Shown: positions 23,016 through 34,100 of the stretch, in pieces
Position numbering within the stretch: position 1 is the first letter of the stretch
How the letters are laid out: every line of letters begins with the position of its first letter
Origin: Azorinus chamasolen
Taxonomy: Eukaryota > Mollusca > Bivalvia > Cardiida > Solecurtidae
NCBI GenBank assembly: GCA_963576725.1
Contig: OY755252.1
Location: forward strand, 52,973,059 to 53,037,058
Direction: 5' to 3'
DNA: 64,000 nt
Notes under the pieces: model-generated
Databases searched by the model: none
Told to the model about the DNA's origin: nothing
Seen by the model: the letters and a program-made list of their open reading frames with translations, nothing else
Program-made: the position numbers and the translations under genes

Positions 23016-23398
23016 ATTCATACTATGGTTGCTATAGATAGGCAGAGAAGCTTTCTCCTAAGTATGACCTTTTCCCCCCCAGCATATACATATATGTACT
23101 TTATGCTCTTTGTTTTCAACCTCAACAGCTTGTGGTTTACATAAAGATCAATCAATCCTGAGTATCTCACTGAAAATCTGCTAACCTGTCATTTACATTT
23201 GTACCCTTTACTTCAGGAATATTTAGTAAGAAATACTGACATCATGAATATTTATTAGCTGTTTTTTTTTTCTATAATGCAATTATGAATGTGAGAATAG
23301 TTAACCATGGCAGAAACTGTAGAATCATATCTTTATTATTCCATCTGATCAGCAAACTGAGCAGACCATGATCATCCAACCCCTACAGAAGCTGTATG

Positions 23399-23577
23399 CA
23401 GGCTTTTTTCCGTGCGTAAAACTCAATGATTTGTAAGAATTTTGGACCCATTTTGACTTATTTTGCATTTTAATCAAAATGTTGGGATTTTTTGCCCAAA
23501 ATTGGAAAAAATATTACCTAATTTGAATTGGGAATGGTCCTTTTATTGGACCCATGTAGACCCTAGAAAAAAGCCTG
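23399..23577. mobile_element. 179 bp MITE with CAGGCTTTTTTC ends
   Basis: The ends CAGGCTTTTTTC and GAAAAAAGCCTG are inverted repeats, with TGGACCCAT-type inner repeats in both orientations. It interrupts a family-1 MITE hairpin. A related, decayed insertion lies at 18730-18905 inside another family-1 copy. Confidence 0.6.
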
Positions 23578-24322
23578 GTATCATAGGTATGTGTCTGCTC
23601 TGTTTGCAAAGGCGTGAAAAGGTGTTCACTTGGTAAAAGGTTATATTTCTTTCTCCTGAATATTTACATCTAGACCTATACATGTACTTTTAGACCTATA
23701 AATGTACATCTAGACCTATACATGTACATTTAGAATCTTAAAGACAAAATGCCTGCTGACTCTTAACCCTTTACTCCATGAATATTCATGTAAGAAATAA
23801 CGACATCATTTTTGGATGACAATAGATTCATTTCAGCACAGGAAATTTTGGCCATAGCAGAAACTACCGTCATATGATATGATATCCATATTATTTTATT
23901 TAAGCAAACAGAGCAGACCCAGATAAGATGGCTCCTATAGGAGCAGTCTGATCAGGATATGCTCTATATGCTTTTGACATCATATAGATTCTAGTCTCTG
24001 TCAAAGCAAAAAATTCCCTTGAAAAATTTACATTATGAAAACTGAGCAGCTCGGCTAATATTCATTTTGTCAATATTTCTTAAATATAATACATGTTCAA
24101 TATTCATGTAAGAAATAATGACTGTAATTTGACAGACATCATGAATATTTATTAGATTGATTTTTATACTGTAATGTTTCCAAGGTAATATTTTTCTTTA
24201 ACCCTTTACTGCATAAATATGCCTATCTACGCCTTTGCAAACAGAGTGCATGTAGACCCAGATCAGATGGCTCCTAAAGGAGCTCGCTGCTGTCTGATCA
24301 GGGTCTGCTGATTGCTTATGGA

Positions 24323-24446
24323 ATATACAATAAAGGGAGGTTGCTGTTGAGTAGAACGAACGATCTCAGCTTTGTTGTACAAATTTTTATTGGCTAAACT
24401 GACGTTTCGTTCCCACACTGGGACTTCATCAGGGTATATACAATAA
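24323..24446 (-). mobile_element. Penelope-like / retrozyme fragment with hammerhead ribozyme motif
   Basis: 102 bases (24334-24435) are flanked by an 11 bp duplication, ATATACAATAA (24323-24333 and 24436-24446), inside a family-1 MITE. Read on the minus strand they begin ACC-CTGATGA, then a stem-loop (AGTCCC-AGTGT-GGGAAC), then GAAACGTC. This is the hammerhead core CUGAUGA...GAAA with a very short helix III, as described for Penelope-like elements. Helix I is weak because the 5' side is truncated at the insertion boundary. The fragment is non-coding and most likely inserted by target-primed reverse transcription. Confidence 0.75.
24398..24434 (-). ncRNA. hammerhead ribozyme motif
   Basis: Minus-strand order: CTGATGA (C3-A9 of the core), helix II of about 5 bp with one bulge closed by AGTGT, GAA, then AC-GT as a minimal helix III and C17. 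All invariant core bases are present. Predicted cleavage is after the GTC at about 24400. Activity is doubtful because the helix I 5' strand is not complementary to the bases after the cleavage site. Confidence 0.6.
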
Positions 24447-24585
24447 TATAGATCGGATTCTATAGTTTCTACTTCTGCATTAAATTTATGTATTAATATG
24501 CCATTTTAAAAATTCATCTAGTTAATATTTCTGATGTCATCATTTCTGACAGGAATACAGTCTTCATGGAGCAAACTTTGTGTAA

Positions 24586-24957
24586 AGGGTTCATAAAAAC
24601 TGCAGAGTCATATCTACATCATGTCAAAATAAAAACTGCAGAGTCATATCTACATCATGTCAAAATAAAAACTGCAGAGTCATATCTACATCATGTCAAA
24701 ATAAAAACTGCAGAGTCATATCTACATCATGTCAAAATAAAAACTGCAGAGTCATATCTACATCATGTCAAAATAAAAACTGCAGAGTCATATCTACATC
24801 ATGTCAAAATAAAAACTGCAGAGTCATATCTACATCATGTCAAAATAAAAACTGCAGTCATATCTACATCATGTCAAAATAAAAACTGCAGAGTCATATC
24901 TACATCATGTCAAAATAAAAACTGCACAATCATATCTACATCATGTCAAAATAAAAA
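24586..24957. repeat. 36 bp minisatellite, ~10 copies
   Basis: Unit AAAACTGCAGAGTCATATCT-ACATCATGTCAAAATA. It matches the AAACTGTAGAATCATATCTA block of reverse-oriented family-1 MITEs and lies inside one. At 36 bp it stays in frame, producing a 138-codon ORF that is not a gene. Confidence 0.93.
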
Positions 24958-25216
24958 CAGAACACACCCAGGAGCCATCTGATGAAATTATATAGATAGA
25001 TCTGATTCTACATTGCAGTTTCTGACATGACCAAAAAATTCTGTTTTCATACATGTATGCATCTAATTAATATTCATGATGTCATTATTTTTCATATAAA
25101 TATTCATGAAGTAAAGGGTTAATGCTGATGAGTGGCAAAGTAACAGAACAGGATCCAACTGAATCAAACCCCGAGTTGAAAACAACCAAACTTGCTATAT
25201 CAGTATATGCAAAACA

Positions 25217-25431
25217 TTAATCCTTTCAATGCTGAATGCTGAAAGAACTATGGGTAGTCCAAAATTAAATAAAGTCAAGCTTACTGGGATTTTTTCATGG
25301 ATATTTTTAAAGAAAAATATAACATGACAAACAGTGCAGACCATGAAAAGAGGGCTCCTCTAGGAGCCCTCTTATCTGGGTATTTTCAAAGGACATTAGT
25401 AAGTTACTTGTGTCCAGCACTGAAAGATTAA
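25217..25431 (+). mobile_element. family-5 TTAA MITE, complete
   Basis: TTAATCCTTTCAATGCTGAA ... CAGCACTGAAAGATTAA. Hairpin centred on AGGGCTCCTCTAGGAGCCCT, followed by GGACATTAGTAAGTTACTTG. Confidence 0.8.
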
Positions 25432-25609
25432 CCCATTCCTCCATAGGCTATTTTTAGACACAACCTCTTTGAACCAATCTACCGAAAAGGAGCATTTACT
25501 AGAGAAAAGGAAAAGTTTAGAATTGTGTAGTTTTGAAACCAGTGATATTTATCACAACGGTTTCATAAAGTGACTTTTACAGAGGCGTATTTATTGAGGA
25601 CAGGGTTAA
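25428..25609 (-). mobile_element. family-2 TTAA MITE, hairpin deleted
   Basis: TTAACCCATTCCTCCATAGG ... GAGGACAGGGTTAA. The hairpin has lost its centre (ACCAGTGATATTTATCACAA remains), consistent with palindrome excision. It shares its left TTAA with the family-5 copy at 25217. Confidence 0.8.
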
Positions 25610-25952
25610 GCTACATAAAATTTTATCTTTGGCCTTGAAAATTCCAATGTAGATAAACACTAGGAGAAAACTGCCCTTCCTAACTTAGCTTTTTGCATGC
25701 TCACTAATTTTTATGTCTGCTCAATTGGTGTCTGCAACATTTTCAAAACTATTAAGTTTCTTTTAAATTTTTTGTAGAAGTTGAGACAAACAATTTGGGT
25801 CTCAGTTCTGGTCCCATGTTTTGTGGGATCTGATCTGGATCCAAACTGTTTGGATAGGTCCGAAATGGTGGGAGAACCCACTGCTAGCCTAGCATATTTA
25901 CCGTATGTATCAAATTAACAATGTCACCGATAAACTGTTTCAGAAGCATACT

Positions 25953-26273
25953 CAGCATTTGAAATTAACTTTTTTCCCTGGTGGCTAATACTTGCCTCAC
26001 TGACAGATCTGAAAGTTGATGGCAAAATGGGTGAAAATGCTCTTACCTGGTGGCAAAATAGGAAAATATAAAGTAATGTATGGAATTTTTTAAGAAGCAG
26101 GAAAAACAATGCTGGTCTGATAATTCTTTGAAGTATTTTTCTGATTGTTTTGATTTCCACCCAATTATTTCTGATGGCAAGATTTTGCCATTGATTTTCA
26201 GATCAGGTGGCAAGTTAAACATTGCTGGTGACAAAACTGCCACTAGTCTTGCCACTGTTAATTTCAAACCCTG
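25953..26273. mobile_element. ~320 bp MITE with imperfect TIRs
   Basis: The start CAGCATTTGAAATTAAC and the end GTTAATTTCAAACCCTG are inverted repeats. The interior carries repeated TGGTGGCAA/TTGCCACC-type segments in both orientations. No convincing target duplication is seen. Confidence 0.6.
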
Positions 26274-26356
26274 ATACTGTGAAAAAGTAATGTCTGCTTG
26301 AATTTGAATGTTTTATTGTCCCACCTACAAAGAAATTATAACAAGAAATATCTTTA

Positions 26357-27003
26357 AACAAGAGTACCGCATACGGTACATAATACGCCCACTTGCAAAC
26401 TTTCTCTGATTCAACATGCCTTATAAGTGTTGACATTTTCTAATCTGTGCTTCAGATCTTGATTTCCATATTAATATAATTAAGGTGATACTATTTTTTT
26501 AAAAAAATGAAGTGAATATCTTATTAAATAAAAAAGTTACAGCTAATCCTCATATTTGCAGATTTTTGTAAAGTGCAACGGCCATAACTCTGTAAAGACA
26601 AACTGAATGAACCTCAAAATAAACTCAGCTTCAGATTTTGTTGTTTAAAACATTTGTGTTAAGTTTCATTTATATCATTCTAATAGTTTTCCCAGAAAAC
26701 AACAGACAAACAAAGCAACAAACACACAAAGTTCAAGGACCATAACTTTAGAATAAAATGACATATCAAAAACCCCGCAATACATGTGAAAATTCATATT
26801 CAGGTTTAACCATATAAAAAAATTGAAGTAAATATCATTTCAAATGAAAAAGTTATGGCCATCCTCATATTTGCATAGATTTGCATTATTATTTTTAAGT
26901 GCAAGGGCCATAACTCTGAAACGACAAATCAAATGAACATCAGAATTGACTTAGCTTCAGGTCTTGATGCATTAAACATGTGTGTGAAGTTTCATTAATA
27001 TAG
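26357..27003 (-). mobile_element. same Helentron-like family as 20015, truncated
   Basis: Identical start (ACAAGAGTACCGCATACGGT) and ~150 bases of leader, then three diverged core units; breaks off at about 27003 without the microsatellite end. Confidence 0.75.
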
Positions 27004-27004
27004 A

Positions 27005-27865
27005 TCAATATCGAATATTGGTTTTGATGGTAGTCTCATGTTACTTCCATGGGGCATAGTCAGACTCTTTTCACAAGATTCACTTTTTTTCGGACTTTAA
27101 GAGATGATTCTCTGAACTGAAACGTTATAAGGACCAGTGCCACATACATCAACCTCCAATCTCTTCTGACGACTTTCACACAAGGTCCTCTAGCATTGGA
27201 ATTTCCATACCATGAGGCTGTGAAAATGTGGACAGCAATCAAGTACAGGCCTTTCAGTGTGATGAGTGAATTTTCAAAGTATTGAAACTACATGTAGTTC
27301 AGACCAGAAGTTTTAAGCAATTAAAGACTTAAGTATACAGTGTCTGATCTACTTGCAAATTTTTTTTATCTTTGTGAATTTGCAAAAGAACACGTTTAAA
27401 AGTTTCGTGCAAGGAAGGCGGTGCTGTGGTTGTAGTTATGTTTAATGTATATTCTGTTTTTTTGTACAAACATGTGCAATAAAAAACTTTCAAGAGCCCT
27501 ACTATAGCTTTTACTTTATATCAGAAAATGCAAAATATTCACCATGATAACCTCATTTTTTATCAAAATTTTCGCTGCGGCGCTAGGCAGGAGGGGCAAC
27601 CCCTCCTGCACCCACCACCTAGGACTAAAAAACGACATGCCTTCCTAAAATCCTGGGGAAAGCCCTGATTACTATAAAATATAAACCTGTTCTTTTGTGT
27701 CAACATTAATTTGAATAATTTCCAATTAAAATATATGTAATGAATGAAGTTTTTCATTAATCCCTTGAATGCATGCACTGTCCATTGCATTTTTACATTT
27801 TAGGAGTCATCTTGTCAGGTTCTGTGTGGTTTGTCAATCAAGCAAGCATTAAACCTTGCATTGAT
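27005..27865. other. no gene seen; GC-rich palindrome at 27570-27665
   Basis: The only distinct structure is GGCGCTAGGCAGGAGGGGCA-ACCCCTCCTGCAC with flanking AGGCATGTCGTTTTTTAGTC (minus strand). It looks like the end of a dispersed repeat. Short ORFs on both strands have no recognisable product. Confidence 0.4.
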
Positions 27866-27867
27866 TC

Positions 27868-28337
27868 TGTCTATAGGTAAACACTGATGCAGTAATGGGC
27901 TATTCCATTCTGATCTGTCTATAGGTAAACACTGATGCAGTGATGGGCTATTCCATTCTGATCTGTCTATAGGTAAACACTGATGCAGTAATGGGCTATT
28001 CCATTCTGATCTGTCTATAGGTAAACACTGATGCAGTGATGGGCTATTCCATTCTGATCTGTCTATAGGTAAACACTGATGCAGTGATGGGCTATTCCAT
28101 TCTGATCTGTCTATAGGTAAACACTGATGCTCTGATCTGTCTATAGGTAAACAGTTAACACTGATGCAGTAATGGGCTATTCCATTCCGATCTGTCTATA
28201 GGTAAACACTGATGCAGTGATGGGCTAGTCCATTCTGATCTGTCTATAGGTAAACACTGATGCAGTGATGGGTTAGTCCATTCTGATCTGTCTATAGGTA
28301 AACACTGATGCAGTGATGGGCTAGTCCATTCTGATAA
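27868..28337. repeat. 48 bp minisatellite, ~9-10 copies
   Basis: Unit CTGATCTGTCTATAGGTAAA-CACTGATGCAGTGATGGGCTATTCCATT. One copy has lost half its unit (about 28125), and the last three carry CTAGTCC instead of CTATTCC. Confidence 0.93.
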
Positions 28338-28490
28338 CTCAGTACTGAAAGGGTTATTATCTATTGTATGGCTTCAACTCGCTTCAATTTAAAACAGAAT
28401 CTGATTATTTCTTGTAAGATCTAGGTCTGATTTTGGTCCACTCTGTAAAGGGGTTATACGATGCTTTTATGAGGGAAAGGTTAAACCCTT

Positions 28491-28735
28491 TTCCCCAAAA
28501 CGACACCTTTCTATAGATGTCTTTGCACACAAAGCAGAACCAGATCAGATGGCTCCTGTAAGAGCCGTCTGATCTGGGTCTACCCTGTTTGCTTAAGATA
28601 TAATATAGATATGATTTTACAGTCTCTGGTATGCCCCCCAAAATCCTGTGTCCATGTGCTATTTTAACAATTAAACTAATTAATATTCATGATGGCATTT
28701 TTTCTTTCATGAATATTCATGGAGTAAAGGGTTAA
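28491..28735 (+). mobile_element. family-1 TTAA MITE, complete
   Basis: TTAAACCCTTTTCCCCAAAA ... TGGAGTAAAGGGTTAA. Hairpin ACCAGATCAGATGGCTCC/AGAGCCGTCTGATCTGGGTC. Its left TTAA is shared with a truncated reverse copy ending at 28494. Confidence 0.85.
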
Positions 28736-29017
28736 GAGAAACAAAGAACAATTTAACATTCTGGATTGCAGCAGCTAACATTTTTTTGCAGTCTCACTGT
28801 CTGACAAATAATTACTAAACTATATCATTGAAAATACTCCTAGATACATGTACATACACACTATTGTAACTCCTAAATACATGTACACTTTTGTAACTTT
28901 CCGAACATGTGACCATTCAGAAACCCTGGACTATTTGTATTATCAAAGGCACATGAGCAATACTCTAAATGGTTTTTATCCACCTCAAGTGAATGACACT
29001 GCAAAATGTTTCATTGT

Positions 29018-29276
29018 TTAATCCTTTACCTCATAGATGCCTTTTAATGTCTTTGCAAACACAGTAGACCCAGATCAGATGACTCCTATAAAAGTCATCG
29101 GATCATGGTCCGTGTAATGGAATTATATACATCTGAATATAAAAAATTATGATTGAACAGATTCTACTGTTTCTGCTACAGTCAAACAATCCTGTATTTC
29201 ACATAAAATTATGAAAATTAAGTTAATAAATATTCATGATGACATTATTTATTATATTATAAAGGCAAAGAGTTAA
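29018..29276 (+). mobile_element. family-1 TTAA MITE, diverged
   Basis: TTAATCCTTTACCTCATAGA ... AAAGGCAAAGAGTTAA; hairpin GCAAACACAGTAGACCCAGA with a weak right arm. Confidence 0.75.
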
Positions 29277-29951
29277 CATGATGTTACTAGTGGCAATGCA
29301 CAAAAGATTGGATTCTAAATTAATCAAAGAAGTTTGGATCCTGATATAGTTGCAGAGAATTAAACTTGGTTTCACACAATGAGCATTTATAACTGTTTGA
29401 CACTCATACTATATTTTGAACATTATACTGGAGAAGAAAATTAAGTCTGGAAATAATATATATGACAACGTCAAGTTTTGTGCAAAGAGATCATGCTAGG
29501 TGGATGACTGCAAAGTCCCGGATTTTGGATAAATTTTGCTTTAAACAGCAGTTGACAAGTTTGTTTTATCATACTGATTTAGCCAGTAGACGTGTCAGTT
29601 ACAAAATACATAGACTTATAATGCCCCAGTCAGAAAAATATCTGAATGTCCCCCAAATTAATATGACATAAAGATGAGTGATGATATTTGACCCCAATTT
29701 GCACCTCGTGTATGTACAGTAGGTATTTCACCTATTTCTGTCTCGTTGCACCACAAAGAAGTCTCCACACTTAAGAATCAAGCATGAAAGAAAAACAGAA
29801 CTTTACTGTTATTTTCATAAAAGCGAGTACGTTTCATGAAAGAAATTGGAACAATTGCCTGAATGAACTGTCGTGTCATGTGATTGACGTTTTGTTATTA
29901 TACGGGTAAACAGCAACAGTGTGCTAAATACCAGTATTCTTATTTGCATAC

Positions 29952-30012
29952 CTGAACTCTCCTTGTTTTCGTCACCAGCTCCATCATCATTGACCTCATC
30001 GCTCTCCATCAT
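29952..30012 (-). CDS. candidate first coding exon of an unidentified minus-strand gene
   Basis: On the minus strand an ATGATG start at 30012 opens an acidic reading frame (MMESDEVNDDGAGDENKESS, then a split codon) ending at a good donor, TTCAG|GTATGC, at 29952/29951. Upstream on that strand are AAATATGGCG (30127-30118), a TISU/YY1-type element, and a CACGTG E-box at 30133-30138. The rest of the gene would lie to the left, but I could not find further exons among the repeats there. The peptide is too short and acidic to identify. Alternatively the ORF is chance. Confidence 0.4.
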
Positions 30013-30079
30013 AAATACAAGAACTCCTGTCTCTTATGCAATTCCAATCTTTAAGCGATGTCATTAATTTTGTTTGTTA

Positions 30080-30700
30080 CTTTATCACATGTTGAACAAC
30101 GGGACAACCTCACAATTCGCCATATTTGTTGTCACGTGATTTCGAGGTTATGCGTCATAGCTCCGATAATCAAGAACGAATTTCCATGAAAATAGGATGG
30201 TCACTACAAGAAAATCTGACTCGTGCACTAGCCGCACGAAGCAGGGTATACGTCTCGTGCACCGGTTCTCTTATATAAAGCAGTTTCAATAACGGAAGAA
30301 AAATCCTAGGCGTGAACTCACCAATTACGATCAATTTCGTTGCATGGATGATTGATTATACTCAATCATGCATGACCTCTTGGTCGGCGTACTTGCCCCA
30401 ATTATTTGGTCATATTCGTGCGCGAAAATTTTAATCAGCGTACAATAGAAAACCAGACTTTTCAAATTAAACAGTCAAACGACAATAAATATGGCTATCT
30501 TCGTTAAATAGTGTTAAAAAATATCAGTAAACTAATTTTGGAGCATTTTTCAGAGGTACTATTTCTTCAAGAGAATCAGAAAATGCAAATTGTTTGAGCG
30601 GGAAACAGTAAGGACGCCATTTTGAATCAACGGATGTAAACAGTGATACACTGTCTTTCAAAACATTAGGATTCGCACAATAAAGGTTGGTAAAATATAG
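30080..30700. promoter_or_regulatory. promoter-like low-repeat region
   Basis: CpGs are more frequent here than in the flanking repeats. Visible motifs: CGCCATATTT (30118-30127), CACGTG (30133-30138), TATATAAAG on the + strand (30272-30280), and CGCCATTTTG (30615-30624), which on the minus strand reads CAAAATGGCG, the YY1 consensus core. A possible + strand first exon would lie around 30620-30690 with GTAAAA donor-like sequence just after. The region could serve the minus-strand candidate exon, the upstream exon of RAD21, or both. All are inferred from motifs. Confidence 0.35.
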
Positions 30701-31556
30701 TACAGGTACAAAAAAATAATGTTATGGAACACTAGCCTTAAGATCTAAACAAATAAGATGATGCAGGAAGGCTGAAATCAGCTTGGCTTTTGGCGACCTA
30801 CTTATGACTTGCTGCTATATTGATGAATAAAGTCGCGTTGCAGCAGAAGAGAATGATGAAAGCTAACATTAAAGAGTGTTGATGCCGTATATAGTATTAA
30901 TTTTTGTGTTCACGTCTTTCATTTATTAGAACGCTTTAGACACGGAGAGACTTGAATCGTCAGTATACTCATTTTCGAATCTCAGTCGGGGATTGAGATC
31001 GCGTTACCCCACCCACAATCTGAACACTTATTTATTGATTGGTATTCGGATTGCTTTCCCTTATTTATTTTTTATATATCAAACACGCATCAGAAGTCAG
31101 TCAAAATATCCGGTTAGCAAATAGTTATTAAGTAAATTCACCAAGGTGCCCATATTGTACGGTCCTGTTCACAGGGGTCTGAAGTGTGCCTGGACCCAAA
31201 AATGGCACACCTGTGTAAAAAAATCCATTCTGGGTCGAAGTCATTGATTACATATATATACATAAGAAAAGGGGTGGAACTCCACTTGCCATATCCACGG
31301 TCTCATTTTGACACGCCTCAAACAAACCCCGATTTTATCGTCAATAATTGACCTAGCAAGCAAAGCTATGTACCAATCAATAGCATATACATTTTTCTTT
31401 CCAAAAATGTATTGGTTTCCATGGCACAAAGCTCCGATTTAGATGCAGAACTTATCAAAGTCGAAAATTTGACCGAAAACCGCTACTAGGACACGATGTT
31501 GCAACCGGCTATTTACATTGGATACAAGTGCAAAATGCTACTGACACGCGATATGC

Positions 31557-31991
31557 ATGCGAAAAAAACATGTGAAACAATTCTATGATGTGTTTGGGAA
31601 CACCTACCGTCAAGATTTTAAAAGATTACCGAAATCTATCCAAGTTGTCGACTATTTACTTTTCTCCCGACATGTATGCTCCAGCGGCAGCCATGTTTTG
31701 AAAAGTGGGGTAGTGAACAGTTTTGAATATTCAGCCTCTGATTTGACGATTGGCGCTGGCTTCCGAAATCAGAGGTCTGTATTTAGAATCTGTTCACTAC
31801 CACCCTTTCAACTTGACAATCAAGAACTATTGCTGGTAGTTAATTCAACATGGCTTGATTCTACTTTAGCGGACCCTGGAAGTTTTGTTTTAAAGTACCG
31901 TTCCGCGCATGCGTTGCTGTTGCTATGCAGAACAATTTATGGGGATAAAAGAGCATTTTTAGGGGTTCAATGTACAAACATGGGGGTTTAA
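31557..31991 (+). CDS. 144-codon ORF of unknown status
   Basis: The longest non-repetitive ORF in the window (MRKKHVKQFYDVFGNTYRQ...), starting at ATG 31557 and ending with TAA near 31991. I recognise no domain, signal peptide or membrane segment. Flanking bases do not form obvious splice sites. It could be a single-exon gene, part of an unrecognised repeat, or chance. Confidence 0.15.
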   Translation: MRKKHVKQFYDVFGNTYRQDFKRLPKSIQVVDYLLFSRHVCSSGSHVLKSGVVNSFEYSASDLTIGAGFRNQRSVFRICSLPPFQLDNQELLLVVNSTWLDSTLADPGSFVLKYRSAHALLLLCRTIYGDKRAFLGVQCTNMGV

Positions 31992-32340
31992 AGACCTACA
32001 GGGGTATGGGGGCTATAGCCCCATATGGGGATCGGCTTAAGTAGAAGTCTCCCATTCAACAATAGGTAGCATCACAAAACTTTACAATTTATGTAAACCT
32101 TATCATTAATTAAACTGTACTGGAAACTGTCACAGACACTTTGCACTGCATCAGCATGACACTGTACATCAGTAAACTTCAGAGTTGACTTGATAGTCTC
32201 AGGACTGTTGCATGTAAATCAAGCAATCAATCGAATTTGTGTACAATAAATCATTTGCCAACGAAAAATTCAGATTTTTGCATAAACTTGGGTCTTTCTT
32301 GTATTAAAGGTTTTTGAACACATGACTGCATTGGTCACAT

Positions 32341-32870
32341 GAATCTCAAAGCTCCTTCGTAAGTGGGAACCCCCCCCCCCCCCCCCCCCCCCCCCAAAAA
32401 AAAATAATAATAAAATACACAGTGTCCAGCTTTGTTGATTAAATAATCAATTGAGTGCTCCTGCTGTGTCCAGTCAGGGTCAGTAGCCATAAGAGATATA
32501 GTTATGCAATTATACCTTGGTCCTCTATGATAGTAGCCCACCTTATCAGTTTGTGTATTAGATGCCAGAGACTCAGCAGCCAAAATACACAGCATGGGTC
32601 CACATTCCTTTTGAAATGCCTTTAAAGGCATTTTAAAGGAATGTTGACCCATCAACCCCATGCTGTGTGTTTTGAGAGTTGATCTGATACACAAACTGAT
32701 GACAGGCTACCATCACAGAGGATCAATGTATAATTGCATAACTTTATCTCTTATAAATGGCTATGGACCCTGACTGGACACTGCAGGAGCACAGCTGGAT
32801 ACTGTGTATATAGGTGTGTGTGGGGGGGGGGGGGGTTTCACTTATATACGGAGCTTTGAAATGCCTTTAA
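32341..32870. repeat. ~530 bp inverted repeat (foldback), arms ~250 bp
   Basis: Centred at 32623 on ATGCCTTTAAAGGCAT. Arms: CAGTCAGGGTCAGTAGCCAT / ATGGCTATGGACCCTGACTG; TATCAGTTTGTGTATTAGAT / TCTGATACACAAACTGATGA; AATACACAGCATGGG / CCCCATGCTGTGTGTTTT. A C26 run (32370-32395) in the left arm faces a G14 run in the right arm (32821-32835). Arms differ by substitutions and indels, so the palindrome is not recent. Confidence 0.85.
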
Positions 32871-32875
32871 CCAAA

Positions 32876-34100
32876 TCGGCTTTCTTTATTGGAATTGACT
32901 TGTAGGGAACCTGAATTGACCTAATGAAGTCATATGTATAATTTTAAATTATTTTATAGTAGTAGTTAAAAAATCATCATTCTCATATATTTATGTGAGA
33001 ATGCTCAGGTATCTTTGTACATTGAAAGATGTTCATGTGGATCCGGAATTATTCCCATTCATATAAATAAACCAATCCTGTGTTTAATTTTAACATCATA
33101 TCCGCCGTCCCAAGAAAATATGAATACACTTTGACGACAACCAGAAAGGACATCAAATTTCAATGAATGGAAGCGTATTGAGTCTTTGTTGTAAACGTAA
33201 TGGACATTAATAACGACATACCTGATTCATCTTCTATATAACTATGTCAATGAAAAAACAATGTAATTTAAATTATTTTTTGTTCATTAGCACCTCCATA
33301 AAATAATGTGTATAATATTTGTGTGCCGGTCTTGTTTCTGCGATGGTGAAAACTATGACGCTATTTTAAAATGACATCTGTTTGAAATTTGTCCTATGCA
33401 GTTTCGTAAGAAAGTGTTATATTTAACCCTTTCCATAAATACGCCTTTCTACGCCTTTGCAAACAGAGTAGACCCAGATCAGAAGGCTCCTTTAGGAGCA
33501 GTCTATGGGTCTGCTCTGTTTGCTTATGATAAAATATAGATAAGATTCTACAGTTTCTACCCAGACCAAACATTCCTGTGTGCATGTACTACTATAGCAA
33601 TTAATTTAATTATTTATAATGTCATGGAATAAAGGGTTAAAAAAAATTTGACGCCTTTTCAACTCATAAACCCCACTTTAAGCATATCAAGATGAGGAAT
33701 TTATACCTGACCGGTAACCCAGAAGTGAAGCAGCATTCAATTTCAATTAATAGAAATAAACAGGGAAACCAATGACGGCTTGTTAATCTTTTTACAAATT
33801 TATCTTCAATGATTACAAAATAGACATGGTGCACTAAAGTTTTACTGATTTATATCACAATAAACACTGGCAAGCTGCTGTTTTCACTTGCATTAAGTGA
33901 GAATACCAGATCTAGCTGAATTTGAGCTGTATAATCCTTTATTTTTCACAATGAACAATAATTTCTGTATCAGATTCAAGCTGTTATAAGTCAAAAAGTA
34001 TGACTAAACATCAAATGGAAGCTGAAATAGTTCTTTAATCTTAATAGTCTATTTTGGTTCCCTACAAGTCAATTCCAGTTATGCAGGTTGATTTCGGTTA
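32876..34100. mobile_element. possible ~1.2 kb element with imperfect inverted ends
   Basis: Near the left end TTGGAATTGACTTGTAGGGA-ACCTGAATTGACC; near the right GGTTCCCTACAAGTCAATTC-CAGTTATGCAGG: inverted repeats of ~30 bp. No target duplication or ORF is seen. It contains a complete TTAA MITE at 33423-33640. Confidence 0.45.
33423..33640 (+). mobile_element. family-1 TTAA MITE, complete
   Basis: TTAACCCTTTCCATAAATAC ... GAATAAAGGGTTAA; hairpin GCAAACAGAGTAGACCCAGA ... GTCTGCTCTGTTTGCTTATG. It sits inside the inverted-repeat region 32876-34100. Confidence 0.85.

Noticed and set aside
24566..24982. 138-codon ORF with 12-residue repeats
   Set aside because: It is the 36 bp MITE-derived minisatellite; one copy with a 2-base loss shifts the frame without ending it.
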